This document shows, piece after piece, positions 1 through 5,988 of a DNA stretch of 6,086 bases. How positions within the stretch are numbered: position 1 is the first letter of the stretch; every line of letters begins with the position of its first letter. The notes beneath the pieces were generated by a model. It had not been told where the DNA came from. It saw only the letters and a list, made by a program, of their open reading frames with translations, and searched no databases. The stretch comes from an uncultured bacterium (GTDB lineage Bacteria; Bacillota; Clostridia; Lachnospirales; Lachnospiraceae), in assembly GCA_937916345.1 (NCBI GenBank), contig CALFUE010000073.1:1-6086 (forward strand), read 5' to 3'. Both the position numbers and the translations under genes were made by a program.

Positions 1-74
1 ATTTTCTCGGCGCTGTTGAACCGCGCGAAAAAGTAGAAAGGAAAAATTCCGGCGGCGTTGTATATAACGTTTGA
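1..74 (+). other. Possible 3' end of an upstream gene, frame undecided
   Basis: Two forward frames are open from the left edge. One ends at TAG 34-36 and would encode a tail of 11 residues (IFSALLNRAKK). The other ends at TGA 72-74 and would encode a 23-residue tail containing VEPREKVERK. Neither tail is recognisable, and the stretch is too short to choose by codon use. If the second frame is real, the gene ends 22 bases before the rfbA start, which would fit a polysaccharide operon. I see no convincing promoter in this stretch, so rfbA is probably transcribed from further upstream. Confidence 0.25.
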
Positions 75-83
75 AAAAATTTT

Positions 84-88
84 GGAGG
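84..88 (+). promoter_or_regulatory. Ribosome binding site deciding the rfbA start
   Basis: GGAGG lies 8 bases before ATG 97-99 but only 2 bases before the in-frame ATG 91-93. It lies downstream of the most upstream in-frame start, TTG 58-60. Spacing therefore favours ATG 97, which also gives the family's usual N-terminus, a few residues before the GGSGTRL motif. Confidence 0.75.
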
Positions 89-96
89 TAATGCCA

Positions 97-978
97 ATGG
101 TGCGGAAAGGAATAATTTTGGCGGGCGGCTCGGGCACGCGGCTGTACCCGCTGACGGAAGTCGTCTCGAAGCAGCTGATGCCGGTTTACGACAAGCCGAT
201 GATTTACTACCCGTTGTCGGCGCTGATGCTGGCTGGGATTCGCGAAATTTTGATAATCAACACGCCGCAGGACAGCGCGCTGTTCCAGAAACTTTTGGCC
301 GACGGCTCGCAGCCGGGCTTGAAAATTTCGTATGCGGTACAGCCGAAGCCGGAGGGACTGGCGCAGGCGTTTTTGATTGGCGAGGAATTTATCGCGGGCG
401 AAAGTTGCGCGCTGGTGCTGGGCGATAATATTTTTTACGGCTCGGATTTTGCGAAGCTGGTACAGCGGGCGGCGAATCACGACGATGGCGCGACGGTTTT
501 TGCGTACTACGTGAACGACCCAGAAAGTTACGGCGTGGTTGAGTTTGAGCGCGATACCGGCAAAGCTATCAGCCTCGAAGAGAAGCCGAAAAATCCGCGC
601 TCGAATTATGCCGTGACGGGATTATATTTTTATGACCGCGAAATTGTGGACGTGGCGAAATCGATAAAGCCGTCGGCGCGCGGCGAGCTTGAAATTACGG
701 ACGTGAACAAGGTTTATCTTGAGCGCGGGAAATTGCGCGTGGAGATTATGCGGCGAGGGTACGCGTGGCTGGATACCGGCACGCACGAATCGTTGTTGCA
801 GGCGAGTTCGTTCGTGCATACGGTACAGACGCGGCAGGGCTTGAAAATTTCGTGCATCGAGGAAATTGCGTACCGCATGGGCTACATTGACGCGGAGCAG
901 CTTTTGAAACTTGCGGAGCCGCTTGCCAAAAATGATTACGGAAAATATTTGCAACGTTTGGCACGTCGCGGGAAATAA
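97..978 (+). CDS. rfbA: Glucose-1-phosphate thymidylyltransferase (RmlA/RfbA)
   Basis: This cytoplasmic enzyme joins dTTP and glucose 1-phosphate to give dTDP-glucose and pyrophosphate, the first step of the dTDP-L-rhamnose pathway used for O-antigen, capsule or cell-wall polysaccharides. The 293-residue product matches the family's usual length of about 290. Visible motifs are the nucleotide-binding GGSGTRL (residues 10-16), KQLMPVYDKPM with the catalytic-type lysine K25, QPKPEGLAQA (82-91), the metal-binding LGDNIFYG with D110, EEKPKNPRSNYAVTGLYFYD (161-180), GELEITDVN (196-204) and WLDTGTH with D226 (224-230). The C-terminal helical tail, LAEPLAKNDYGKYL, is also typical. The gene looks intact. 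Its codon use (GCG, CCG, CTG, TCG) differs clearly from the genes after position 1037, and no rfbB, rfbC or rfbD follows. The last 70 bases contain the left copy of a repeat that reappears just after the stop codon. Function is very secure; host assignment is not. Confidence 0.96.
   Translation: MVRKGIILAGGSGTRLYPLTEVVSKQLMPVYDKPMIYYPLSALMLAGIREILIINTPQDSALFQKLLADGSQPGLKISYAVQPKPEGLAQAFLIGEEFIAGESCALVLGDNIFYGSDFAKLVQRAANHDDGATVFAYYVNDPESYGVVEFERDTGKAISLEEKPKNPRSNYAVTGLYFYDREIVDVAKSIKPSARGELEITDVNKVYLERGKLRVEIMRRGYAWLDTGTHESLLQASSFVHTVQTRQGLKISCIEEIAYRMGYIDAEQLLKLAEPLAKNDYGKYLQRLARRGK
907..945 (+). repeat. Left copy of 39-bp direct repeat (within rfbA 3' end)
   Basis: This copy encodes the rfbA C-terminal residues KLAEPLAKNDYGK. 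It matches 998-1036 at 36 of 39 positions, with differences at 925, 926 and 934. The two copies are offset by 91 bases, so they lie in different reading frames relative to each other. Confidence 0.9.
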
Positions 979-997
979 TAAAAATTCGTACGCGGTA

Positions 998-1036
998 AAA
1001 CTTGCGGAGCCGCTTATCAAAAATAATTACGGAAAA
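998..1036 (+). repeat. Right copy of 39-bp direct repeat, rfbA-like fragment after the rfbA stop
   Basis: In frame 2 this copy reads KLAEPLIKNNYGK, a plausible variant of the rfbA tail (Ala to Ile, Asp to Asn). It keeps the protein-level sense of rfbA although it lies outside the gene. The match ends at 1036, and at 1037 the sequence becomes galactanase in the same frame. The sharp edge and the allele-like differences suggest a second strain's rfbA end or a recombination/assembly junction, not a functional element. Confidence 0.88.
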
Positions 1037-2122
1037 GAAGTGTGTCTGGTAGAGTATGCGTATCCCTTTACTTCCGATGACGGTGACGCAAACGGAAATT
1101 CCGTTGCGGGTGGAATACCCACCGAAGGTTATATATCTTCGGTTCAGTCACAGTCCGCGCTGATCAGGGATATGAATGAGTTTGCGCTAAGGGAAGGTGC
1201 CATCGGAACCTTTTACTGGGGCGGCGTATGGATCCCGGTGGGCAGCGATCGTACTGCGAACGAGGCACTCTGGGAGAAATACGGTAGCGGCTGGGCCAGC
1301 AGCTACGCGTCAGGTTATGACCCCGAGGTAAAGGGAAATTACGGCGGTTCATCCTGGGATAATCAGGCTCTCTTCGGTTTTGACGGGAAGGCTCTTCCCT
1401 CCCTTGCAACATTCAGGTATCTGAGATACGGGACAAATACCGTGGACGGAGTCGATTATATACCTGATCCTGTAATGACAGTCTAGGTAGGCGCTCACCT
1501 TGTATTGCCGGACGGAATACCTGCAGTCTACAATGACAGGAGTAAATCTGATCTGATCCCTGTGGCATGGGATGAGGGCGGCGCCGAAAACTGCGACACC
1601 AATGTAGGCGGTATATACGAGATAAAGGGCATTACATCGGCAGGAATATCCGTGACTCTCACGGTAAAGGTCGAGGCCTTCAACTATGTTTCCAATTACA
1701 GCTTTGAGGATGAGGACACCTCTATGTGGACGATCACGGCAGAGGGAGCTGATCCCACGGATTATCAGAGAAATTCCCAGGATGCCCACACGGGAGATAT
1801 GAGTCTCCACTATTGGTCAGAGAGCGATATGGATTTTACGGTCTCACAGAATGTCACAGGTCTTGCCTCCGGAAAATACAGGGTCGAGGTTTTCTCCCAG
1901 GGAGGTGATTTCAACGCCGATTCTATGCTATTGCTTTTTGCGGAGGTAAACGGTGAAGAGACTACAGCCGCGATAGTTAACAACGGCTGGGTCAACTGGC
2001 AGAACCCGCAGGTGGAGGTCGATATTTCAGAGGGAGAAGACCTGTGTATAGGAGTCCGTGTAAAGGCAAATGCAAAAGCCTGGGGCACATTTGATGATTT
2101 TATGATAACAAAAATAGGGTAA
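1028..2122 (+). pseudogene. 5'-truncated, TAG-interrupted GH53 endo-beta-1,4-galactanase with Ig-like and carbohydrate-binding modules
   Basis: This is the C-terminal part of an arabinogalactan endo-beta-1,4-galactanase, an enzyme that cuts pectic galactan outside the cell. The catalytic fragment begins at YGKEV and includes LVEYAYPFT, where the Glu at 1052-1054 is the expected GH53 nucleophile. It continues with GTFYWGGVWIPVG, WDNQALFGFDGKALPSL and FRYLRYG, ending near 1450. The signal peptide and the N-terminal part of the barrel with the acid/base Glu are missing, and there is no start codon or ribosome site. TAG at 1484-1486 interrupts the frame between TV and VGAHLVLPDGIPAVYND, which looks like a bacterial Ig-like (Big_4 type) module. 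Reading continues in the same frame to TAA 2120-2122. From about 1681 a beta-sandwich module with NYSFEDEDTSMWTI near its start and WGTFDDFMI near its end resembles galactan-binding CBM61, which is known to accompany GH53. As it stands it cannot make an active enzyme. GH53 identity is secure; the CBM family is likely but not certain. Confidence 0.87.
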
Positions 2123-2152
2123 GTATATCTTGTATTTAAGAAATTAAAGTGG

Positions 2153-2163
2153 TAAACTGTTTA
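2153..2163. promoter_or_regulatory. Small palindrome TAAACTGTTTA, possible operator
   Basis: Perfect 5-base half-sites (TAAAC/GTTTA) flank a single T, just upstream of the presumed promoter of the binding-protein gene. LacI/GalR-family regulators often bind AT-rich palindromes of this kind near sugar importer genes, but their usual sites have an even CG centre. No regulator gene is in view. An 11-base palindrome can arise by chance in AT-rich DNA. Confidence 0.3.
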
Positions 2164-2184
2164 ATTAGGCAGAAATGCTATAAG
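2158..2184 (+). promoter_or_regulatory. Likely promoter of the ABC importer genes (extended -10)
   Basis: TATAAG at 2179-2184 is preceded by TGC at 2176-2178, giving an extended -10 element. The -35 region is poor (TGTTTA near 2158-2163), which is tolerated with an extended -10. Transcription would start near 2190, leaving a short leader before the strong AAGGAGG ribosome site at 2204-2210. There is no clear terminator after the galactanase fragment, so read-through from upstream is also possible. Confidence 0.5.
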
Positions 2185-2218
2185 ATATGCTTGATCATTA
2201 GAAAAGGAGGAGAAGAAA

Positions 2219-3553
2219 ATGAAAAGAAAGGCATTATCTATCATGCTGGCATGTACCATGGCAGCGACACTGGCAGTTGGCTGCGGCAGTTCGACAAGTA
2301 CTGATTCGTCGAGCTCTTCAACTGACAGCTCATCAGCCTCAACCGAGACAGCAGAGGCTGCCGATACAGCAGCGAATACTGCTGATTCCACAGAAGCTCC
2401 CGCTGACTTTGACTATGGCTCAGGAAACATTACGCTCTGGGTTGCAGACAACGTTGTAGACTTTACAAAGGCTCAGGCAGAGCAGTTCATCGCCGACAAG
2501 GGCGTTGATTACACCATCACTGTTGAGCCCGTAGGTGAGGGTTCCGCAGCAGGAAACATGATTACAGACGTAGAGGGTGGAGCAGATCTCTACGGTTTCG
2601 CACAGGATCAGACATCCCGTCTCGTTTCTGCAGGCGCATTACAGCCCCTTACAGGAACAGGCTTTGACACATGGGTAAGCGACAACAACGATACAGGCGC
2701 TGTAGGCGCTGCTACAGTCGGCGGTACGGTATACGCATTCCCCATGACATCAGACAACGGATATTTCCTTTACTATGATTCATCTGTAGTCACAGATCCA
2801 AGTACTCTCGAGGGTATCGTAGAGCAATGCGAGGCGGCCGGGAAGAACTTCTATTTCCAGATTGATTCAGGCTGGTATAATACAGCATTCTTCTTTGGAA
2901 CAGGCTGCACACTTGAGTATGCTACAGATGATGACGGAAACTTCACAGGCGCAACCATCGACTATGCTTCAGACAAGGGTGTAATCGCACTTCAGGAAAT
3001 GATCGAGCTCGCAAGCTCATCAAGCTATCAGAGCGGCTCTGCAATTGACTCTGCTACAAACATTGGTGCCATCGTTGACGGTACCTGGGATGCAGAGGCT
3101 GCGAAATCTGTATTCGGCGACAATTATGCCTGCGCTAAGCTTCCTACTTTTACAGGAACTGACGGAAATACATATCAGCTCAGCGGATTCGGCGGGTTCA
3201 AGCTTCTCGGCGTTAAGCCCCAGACAGAGGGCGGAAAGCTTCGTCTTTGCCTTGAGCTTGCTCAGTATCTGACAAACGCAGAGGTTCAGCTCGCAAGATT
3301 TAATGAAGTAGGCTGGGGACCCTCAAATATTGAGGCACAGCAGGATCCGGGCGTTGTTTCTGACATCGCTCTCGCAGCTCTTGCTCAGCAGCTTGCATTC
3401 ACCATTCCTCAGGGTCAGTACCCCGGAGATTACTGGACACTTTCAGAGGCCATGGGTGGTGACATCATAAGTGGAAATATCGCTTCTGACGCAGACTCAT
3501 GCATGTCTTATCTGGAGAATTTCCAGTCGCAGTGCGAGGCACTCGTACAGTAA
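2219..3553 (+). CDS. Carbohydrate ABC transporter solute-binding lipoprotein (MalE/GanS type)
   Basis: This extracellular membrane-anchored receptor would capture an oligosaccharide and deliver it to the two permeases that follow. The 444-residue product starts with a lipoprotein signal (KRK, hydrophobic stretch, AVGC) and the lipidated cysteine is C22. A Ser/Thr/Asp/Ala-rich flexible linker covers about residues 23-65, as is usual in Gram-positive sugar-binding lipoproteins. The folded part begins at GNITLWVADNVVDFTK and shows family-1 binding-protein features: GADLYGFAQDQTSRLVSAGALQPL, GTVYAFPMTSDNGYFLYYD (the MalE-like hinge/ligand segment), GAIVDGTWDAEAAK and the late YLTNAEVQLARFNEVGWGPSN. 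The start is fixed by AAGGAGG 8 bases before the ATG. The family includes binders of maltodextrins, cyclodextrins and galacto-oligosaccharides. The neighbouring GH53 favours galacto-oligosaccharides, but this is inference because the ligand cannot be read from sequence alone. It is followed by a hairpin that may set its excess over the permeases. Confidence 0.92.
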   Translation: MKRKALSIMLACTMAATLAVGCGSSTSTDSSSSSTDSSSASTETAEAADTAANTADSTEAPADFDYGSGNITLWVADNVVDFTKAQAEQFIADKGVDYTITVEPVGEGSAAGNMITDVEGGADLYGFAQDQTSRLVSAGALQPLTGTGFDTWVSDNNDTGAVGAATVGGTVYAFPMTSDNGYFLYYDSSVVTDPSTLEGIVEQCEAAGKNFYFQIDSGWYNTAFFFGTGCTLEYATDDDGNFTGATIDYASDKGVIALQEMIELASSSSYQSGSAIDSATNIGAIVDGTWDAEAAKSVFGDNYACAKLPTFTGTDGNTYQLSGFGGFKLLGVKPQTEGGKLRLCLELAQYLTNAEVQLARFNEVGWGPSNIEAQQDPGVVSDIALAALAQQLAFTIPQGQYPGDYWTLSEAMGGDIISGNIASDADSCMSYLENFQSQCEALVQ

Positions 3554-3572
3554 TTATCTACCTGATCATTAT

Positions 3573-3607
3573 TCGGGCTGCGATGTTTTCGCAGCCCGAT
3601 ATTTTAC
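3573..3607 (+). terminator. Intercistronic hairpin, attenuator or mRNA stabiliser after the binding-protein gene
   Basis: An 11-bp perfect stem (TCGGGCTGCGA at 3573-3583 with TCGCAGCCCGA at 3589-3599) closes a 5-base TGTTT loop. It is followed by TATTTTAC instead of a long T run, so termination is probably partial. It sits 19 bases after the binding-protein stop and 43 bases before the permease start. In MalE-type operons a hairpin here commonly yields more binding protein than permease, through partial termination or protection of the upstream mRNA from 3' decay. The stem is directly visible; its role is inferred. Confidence 0.75.
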
Positions 3608-3642
3608 AATTATTCAAGCTTTGTATTTTTTAGGAGGGGTAT

Positions 3643-4998
3643 ATGGGGAAGATCAAAAATGTGTTTTCGACCATTGGTCTGACCTTTGTCAAAGGGGATT
3701 GGATGACAAAGGTGTCCTATATTATCATGGGCTTCGGGCCTTTGATAAGGGGCTATGTACTTAGAGGTGTTGCGTTTCTGCTGATGGAGATTTTCTTCAT
3801 CGTCTACATGGTCAAAATGGGAGGTTTCTATCTTTCAAAGCTTCCTACGCTGGGTACCGAGGAGACTCATATGGATCCGGCAACCTTCGTTACTGTCTAT
3901 GGTGACAATTCTTTCATGATCCTCTTGTTTGGCATACTTTCCATCATGGTGATCGTCGCCTTCGTAGTAGTATGGTATGGCAATATAAAAGAGAATAAAG
4001 CAGAAGAGGAGAGAAAAGCGGCAGGAAAGCCGGTTCCCACATTAAAGGAAGAGGTGAACCGCATAATTGAGGATAAATTTCATGTGACACTTCTCTCACT
4101 TCCGACGCTGGGCATCTTTGTATTTATGGTGCTGCCCATCATATTCATGATTTGCGTCGCATTCACAAACTACGATTATAATCATCAGCCCCCGACACAT
4201 CTGTTCTCATGGGTAGGTCTGGAAAACTTCGGGAAGTTGTTCTCATTTGGAGGAAAGGGCTTTGGTCATACATTTGTCAGCGTACTCATCTGGACTCTTG
4301 TATGGGCGTTCTTTGCTACCTTCCTTAACTATTTCCTCGGCATGGGACTCGCCATCCTGATCAACAGGAAGGGAGTCAAGTTCAAAAAGGTATGGCGTAC
4401 CATTTTTGTCATGACCATAGCCATCCCGCAGTTCGTATCACTGCTCTATGTGTCAAAGCTTTTCGCAGCAGACGGACTGATCAACTCATATCTGTTGAAA
4501 TGGGGGTGGATATCTCAGGCGCTTCCCTTCTGGACAGATCCCACCTGGGCGAGAGTCACCATCATCCTTATAAACCTCTGGATCGGTATTCCCTATCTGA
4601 TGCTCATCACCACGGGTATTTTGATGAACATCCCGGAGGATCTCTACGAGAGCGCTCGCATTGACGGCGCCAATGGATTTCAGATGTTCCGCTATATCAC
4701 GCTTCCATATATGCTCTTTGTCACAGGTCCCTATTTGTTGACACAGTTCACAGGAAACATCAACAATTTTAATGTCATCTACCTTCTTTCTCAGGGAAAA
4801 CCAAAGACAATGGATCTGACAGGAGGCGCGGGAGGAACAGACCTTCTGGTAACCTGGCTGTACTCACTGACTGTCAATGATTCCAACTATAGTATGGCTG
4901 CTGTACTGGGTATCATGGTATTCGTGGTTATAGCTATCATTTCACTGGTGGTATATAATATGCTGCCTTCAGTAAAGGATGAAGGGGGGTTCCAGTAA
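3643..4998 (+). CDS. Carbohydrate ABC transporter permease, MalF/GanP type
   Basis: This is one of two membrane subunits forming the import channel with the following gene. At 451 residues it is longer than a minimal six-helix permease. An N-terminal extension carries two extra predicted helices (about 39-57 and 91-112) separated by a loop, then a charged, probably cytoplasmic stretch (about 113-145). The core membrane domain begins near 148 (LLSLPTLGIFVFMVLPIIFM). The ATPase-coupling EAA loop reads YESARIDGANGFQMFRYITLP, with E336 and G342. Near the C-terminus, GGAGGTDLLVTWLYSLTVND and the YSMAAVLGIMVFVV helix are typical of MdxF/GanP-like proteins. The start ATG follows AGGAGGGG at a short spacing. 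The stop overlaps the next start as TAATG, indicating translational coupling. Membrane role is secure; sugar specificity (galacto-oligosaccharide from context, maltodextrin as the alternative) is not. Confidence 0.94.
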   Translation: MGKIKNVFSTIGLTFVKGDWMTKVSYIIMGFGPLIRGYVLRGVAFLLMEIFFIVYMVKMGGFYLSKLPTLGTEETHMDPATFVTVYGDNSFMILLFGILSIMVIVAFVVVWYGNIKENKAEEERKAAGKPVPTLKEEVNRIIEDKFHVTLLSLPTLGIFVFMVLPIIFMICVAFTNYDYNHQPPTHLFSWVGLENFGKLFSFGGKGFGHTFVSVLIWTLVWAFFATFLNYFLGMGLAILINRKGVKFKKVWRTIFVMTIAIPQFVSLLYVSKLFAADGLINSYLLKWGWISQALPFWTDPTWARVTIILINLWIGIPYLMLITTGILMNIPEDLYESARIDGANGFQMFRYITLPYMLFVTGPYLLTQFTGNINNFNVIYLLSQGKPKTMDLTGGAGGTDLLVTWLYSLTVNDSNYSMAAVLGIMVFVVIAIISLVVYNMLPSVKDEGGFQ

Positions 4999-5876
4999 TG
5001 GCAAATGTAAAAGAAAAAAAGCTGCACAAGCAGCACACAAAACTGAAAAACGGAATATCCTATGTAGTACTGATACTGCTTTCGCTGATATGGCTGTGCC
5101 CCTTCGTGATGATAGTCCTCCAGAGCTTCAGAAGCTACAAGACGGAGCTCGGCGGTATGGTGGATTATCTGATACCGAAGCAGTTCTCGCTGGATAGTTA
5201 TGCATATTTGTTCTCACCTGACTGCAAATTTTTCAAATGGTACTTAAATACATTCATAATAGCTTTCTTTGTGGCTATCGGTCAGACTTGTATGGTTCTT
5301 ATGGTGAGTTTTGCTCTGAGCCGTTCCAGGTTCAAGGGGAGGGATCTTTGGATGAGGATATGTCTGATACTGGGAATGTTTCCCGGATTCCTCACCATGA
5401 TCTGTCTGTATTTCCTCTTAAAGAATTTCGGATTGACTCAGGCAGGTGCGGTTCCCGGATTGATACTGGTGGGTATCGCAAGTTCAGGTATGGGCTATTA
5501 TGTCTGCAAGGGATTTTTTGATACGATCCCCATGACACTGGATGAGGCGGCGCGCATTGACGGCGCCAGCCGTGCGCGTATATTCTTCACCATGATCGTA
5601 CCGCTCTCAAAGCCCATCATCATATATACGGCTTTGACCGCGTTCATGGCTCCCTGGTGCGACTACATTTTTGCTTCATATATCTCGTTTGGTTATACGG
5701 ATTCCTACAATGTGGCCGTAGCGTTGTACAATTGGGTTTACACCGCCGACTATCAGGGGTTTTTCACCAGATTCTGCGCCGGCGGCGTGCTGGTTGCGGT
5801 TCCTGTCACGGTGCTTTTCATGGCATTGCAGAAATACTATGTCGAAGGTGTCACCGGTGGTGCCGTAAAGGGTTAA
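4998..5876 (+). CDS. Carbohydrate ABC transporter permease, MalG/GanQ type
   Basis: This is the second channel subunit of the importer. The 292-residue protein has a basic N-terminus (KEKKLHKQHTKLKNG) and about six membrane helices, starting with ISYVVLILLSLIWLCPFVMIV. A typical MalG-type periplasmic stretch follows helix 1 (FRSYKTE through FSLDSYAYLF), then WYLNTFIIAF. The EAA loop is DEAARIDGASRARIFFTMIVP, with E183, A184, A185 and G189, and contacts a MalK-type ATPase that is not encoded in view. The C-terminus ends VEGVTGGAVKG, as expected for the family, where a terminal Gly-rich tail is common. Its ATG shares a base with the preceding stop codon, and a purine-rich AAGGGGGG lies upstream inside the preceding gene. 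A strong terminator follows 15 bases after the stop, so this is the last gene of the unit. Confidence 0.94.
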   Translation: MANVKEKKLHKQHTKLKNGISYVVLILLSLIWLCPFVMIVLQSFRSYKTELGGMVDYLIPKQFSLDSYAYLFSPDCKFFKWYLNTFIIAFFVAIGQTCMVLMVSFALSRSRFKGRDLWMRICLILGMFPGFLTMICLYFLLKNFGLTQAGAVPGLILVGIASSGMGYYVCKGFFDTIPMTLDEAARIDGASRARIFFTMIVPLSKPIIIYTALTAFMAPWCDYIFASYISFGYTDSYNVAVALYNWVYTADYQGFFTRFCAGGVLVAVPVTVLFMALQKYYVEGVTGGAVKG

Positions 5877-5891
5877 CATTTCAGATTTTTT

Positions 5892-5918
5892 GGGGCTGCG
5901 TTTTGCGGCCCTTTTTTT
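5892..5918 (+). terminator. Rho-independent terminator of the importer operon
   Basis: GGGCTGC at 5893-5899 pairs with GCGGCCC at 5905-5911, including one G-U pair, and a further G-U pair is possible at 5892/5912. The 5-base loop is GTTTT, and seven T follow at 5912-5918. Position immediately after the last permease gene and the clean T run make this a confident call. Confidence 0.9.
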
Positions 5919-5952
5919 GTGTTTCCTGCCGTTCACTAAAAATATCTTTAAC

Positions 5953-5982
5953 TTTACTTGTGTCCTTCGATTGGATTATAAT
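5953..5982 (+). promoter_or_regulatory. Likely promoter of miaA
   Basis: A perfect -10 TATAAT lies at 5977-5982, with a fair -35 TTTACT at 5953-5958 and an 18-base spacer. It sits downstream of the importer terminator, which makes an independent promoter sensible. Transcription would begin at about 5988-5990, almost exactly at the miaA ATG. Confidence 0.6.
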
Positions 5983-5988
5983 AAATAC

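Noticed and set aside
315..853. 17-base exact repeat GGGCTTGAAAATTTCGT at 315-331 and 837-853 within rfbA
   Set aside because: Both encode GLKIS in the rfbA frame with the same codon preference. No mobile or structural element is suggested.
622..1020. Long reverse-strand open frames opposite rfbA and elsewhere
   Set aside because: They are antisense shadows of well-supported genes in GC-biased coding DNA and show no recognisable protein features.
911..1486. Continuous frame from TTG 911 through the rfbA tail into the galactanase
   Set aside because: Its first part is an out-of-frame reading of rfbA, with no ribosome site at 911. Only the part from about 1028 has recognisable protein sense.
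1505..2122. Separate gene for the Ig-like and binding modules starting at TTG 1505
   Set aside because: There is no ribosome site, and the frame and protein sense continue directly from before the TAG, so it is the rest of the galactanase gene.
2267..2415. Repetitive Ser/Thr/Ala-coding stretch considered as a DNA repeat
   Set aside because: It is the low-complexity linker after the lipidated cysteine, common in Gram-positive binding proteins, with no regular DNA unit.
2192..3571. TGATCATTA before (2192-2200) and after (3563-3571) the binding-protein gene
   Set aside because: A 9-base match with a common GATC palindrome is easily chance, and nothing links the sites to a function or to a mobile element.
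4657..5568. 16-base exact repeat CGCATTGACGGCGCCA at 4657-4672 and 5553-5568
   Set aside because: It encodes the conserved RIDGA of the EAA coupling loop in both permeases, so protein conservation and shared codon use explain it.
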